Below are positions 6,710-6,813 of a stretch of DNA of 6,813 nucleotides, piece after piece. The notes beneath the pieces are model-generated. The model had not been told where the DNA came from. It did not search any database and worked only from the letters and a program-made list of their open reading frames with translations. Where the stretch lies: contig CAMLFV010000147.1 in the NCBI GenBank assembly GCA_946479395.1, positions 1-6,813 of the forward strand, written 5' to 3'. The number at the start of each line of letters is the position of its first letter. The first letter of the stretch is position 1. The DNA is from an uncultured Flavobacterium sp. (GTDB taxonomy: Bacteria > Bacteroidota > Bacteroidia > Flavobacteriales > Flavobacteriaceae). The translations under genes and the position numbers were made by a program.

Positions 6710-6813
6710 TTATCGAGCAGCATGCGATTTTCGTTTCATTTTCGCCGATAGATTTTCTAGTTGAGTTTTTACTTCTTCAGCAAGATCATTTTGACTTATA
6801 TACATTCTAATCT
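6710..6813 (-). CDS. C-terminal end of an unrecognised protein, cut by window edge
   Basis: On the minus strand a frame is open from the window edge (first full codon 6811-6809) to TAA at 6712-6710. It gives 33 residues ending in a basic stretch, AKMKRKSHAAR. The middle (NDLAEEVKTQLENLSAKM) looks like an amphipathic, possibly coiled-coil helix. An internal ATG at 6805 means a short 31-residue peptide cannot be excluded, but a longer gene entering from the right is more likely. I do not recognise the family. It has the same orientation as the AsmA-family gene; the separate promoter of that gene suggests the two are not strictly one operon. Confidence 0.45.
   Translation of the reverse strand, partial: IRMYISQNDLAEEVKTQLENLSAKMKRKSHAAR

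Overview
The window is AT-rich and reads as part of a chromosome from a member of the Bacteroidota, most likely Flavobacteriaceae. Three things point there. The left side holds the ssb-gldE-gldD gene order known from gliding flavobacteria. Two genes are preceded by the Bacteroidota-type -7 box (TAnnTTTG, here TATCTTTG). There are no Shine-Dalgarno-like sites before the starts. Genus and species cannot be fixed from the sequence alone.

Left block, plus strand (1-2223): the 3' part of ssb (single-stranded DNA-binding protein, cut by the window edge), then gldE (membrane protein with DUF21, CBS pair and CorC/HlyC domains, starting at TTG), then gldD (outer-membrane-type lipoprotein). gldE follows ssb after 20 bases and overlaps gldD by 14 bases, so the three are probably one transcription unit. 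It ends at a strong hairpin directly after gldD. The hairpin lies between convergent genes and has A- and T-runs on both sides, so it should work in both directions.

Right block, minus strand (6629-2258, read right to left): a 1040-residue AsmA-family protein, then after 14 bases a secreted protein made of two tandem TonB-C-terminal-like domains, then, behind its own promoter, a lipoprotein with a heavy-metal-associated (HMA) domain and a Cys/Lys-rich tail. The AsmA-like and TonB-C-like genes look co-transcribed. All three products are predicted to act in the envelope: the AsmA protein from the inner membrane into the periplasm, the TonB-C-like protein in the periplasm, the HMA protein as a lipoprotein.

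The right edge (6710-6813) holds the last 33 codons of an unrecognised minus-strand reading frame, and about 80 bases of spacer carry the AsmA gene's promoter. I saw no mobile element, CRISPR array, tRNA, rRNA or riboswitch. Most of the window is recognisable flavobacterial core or envelope gene content, and I found no convincing undescribed system. The least explained items are the HMA lipoprotein with its CxxxC site and cysteine-rich tail, and the double TonB-C protein beside the AsmA gene.
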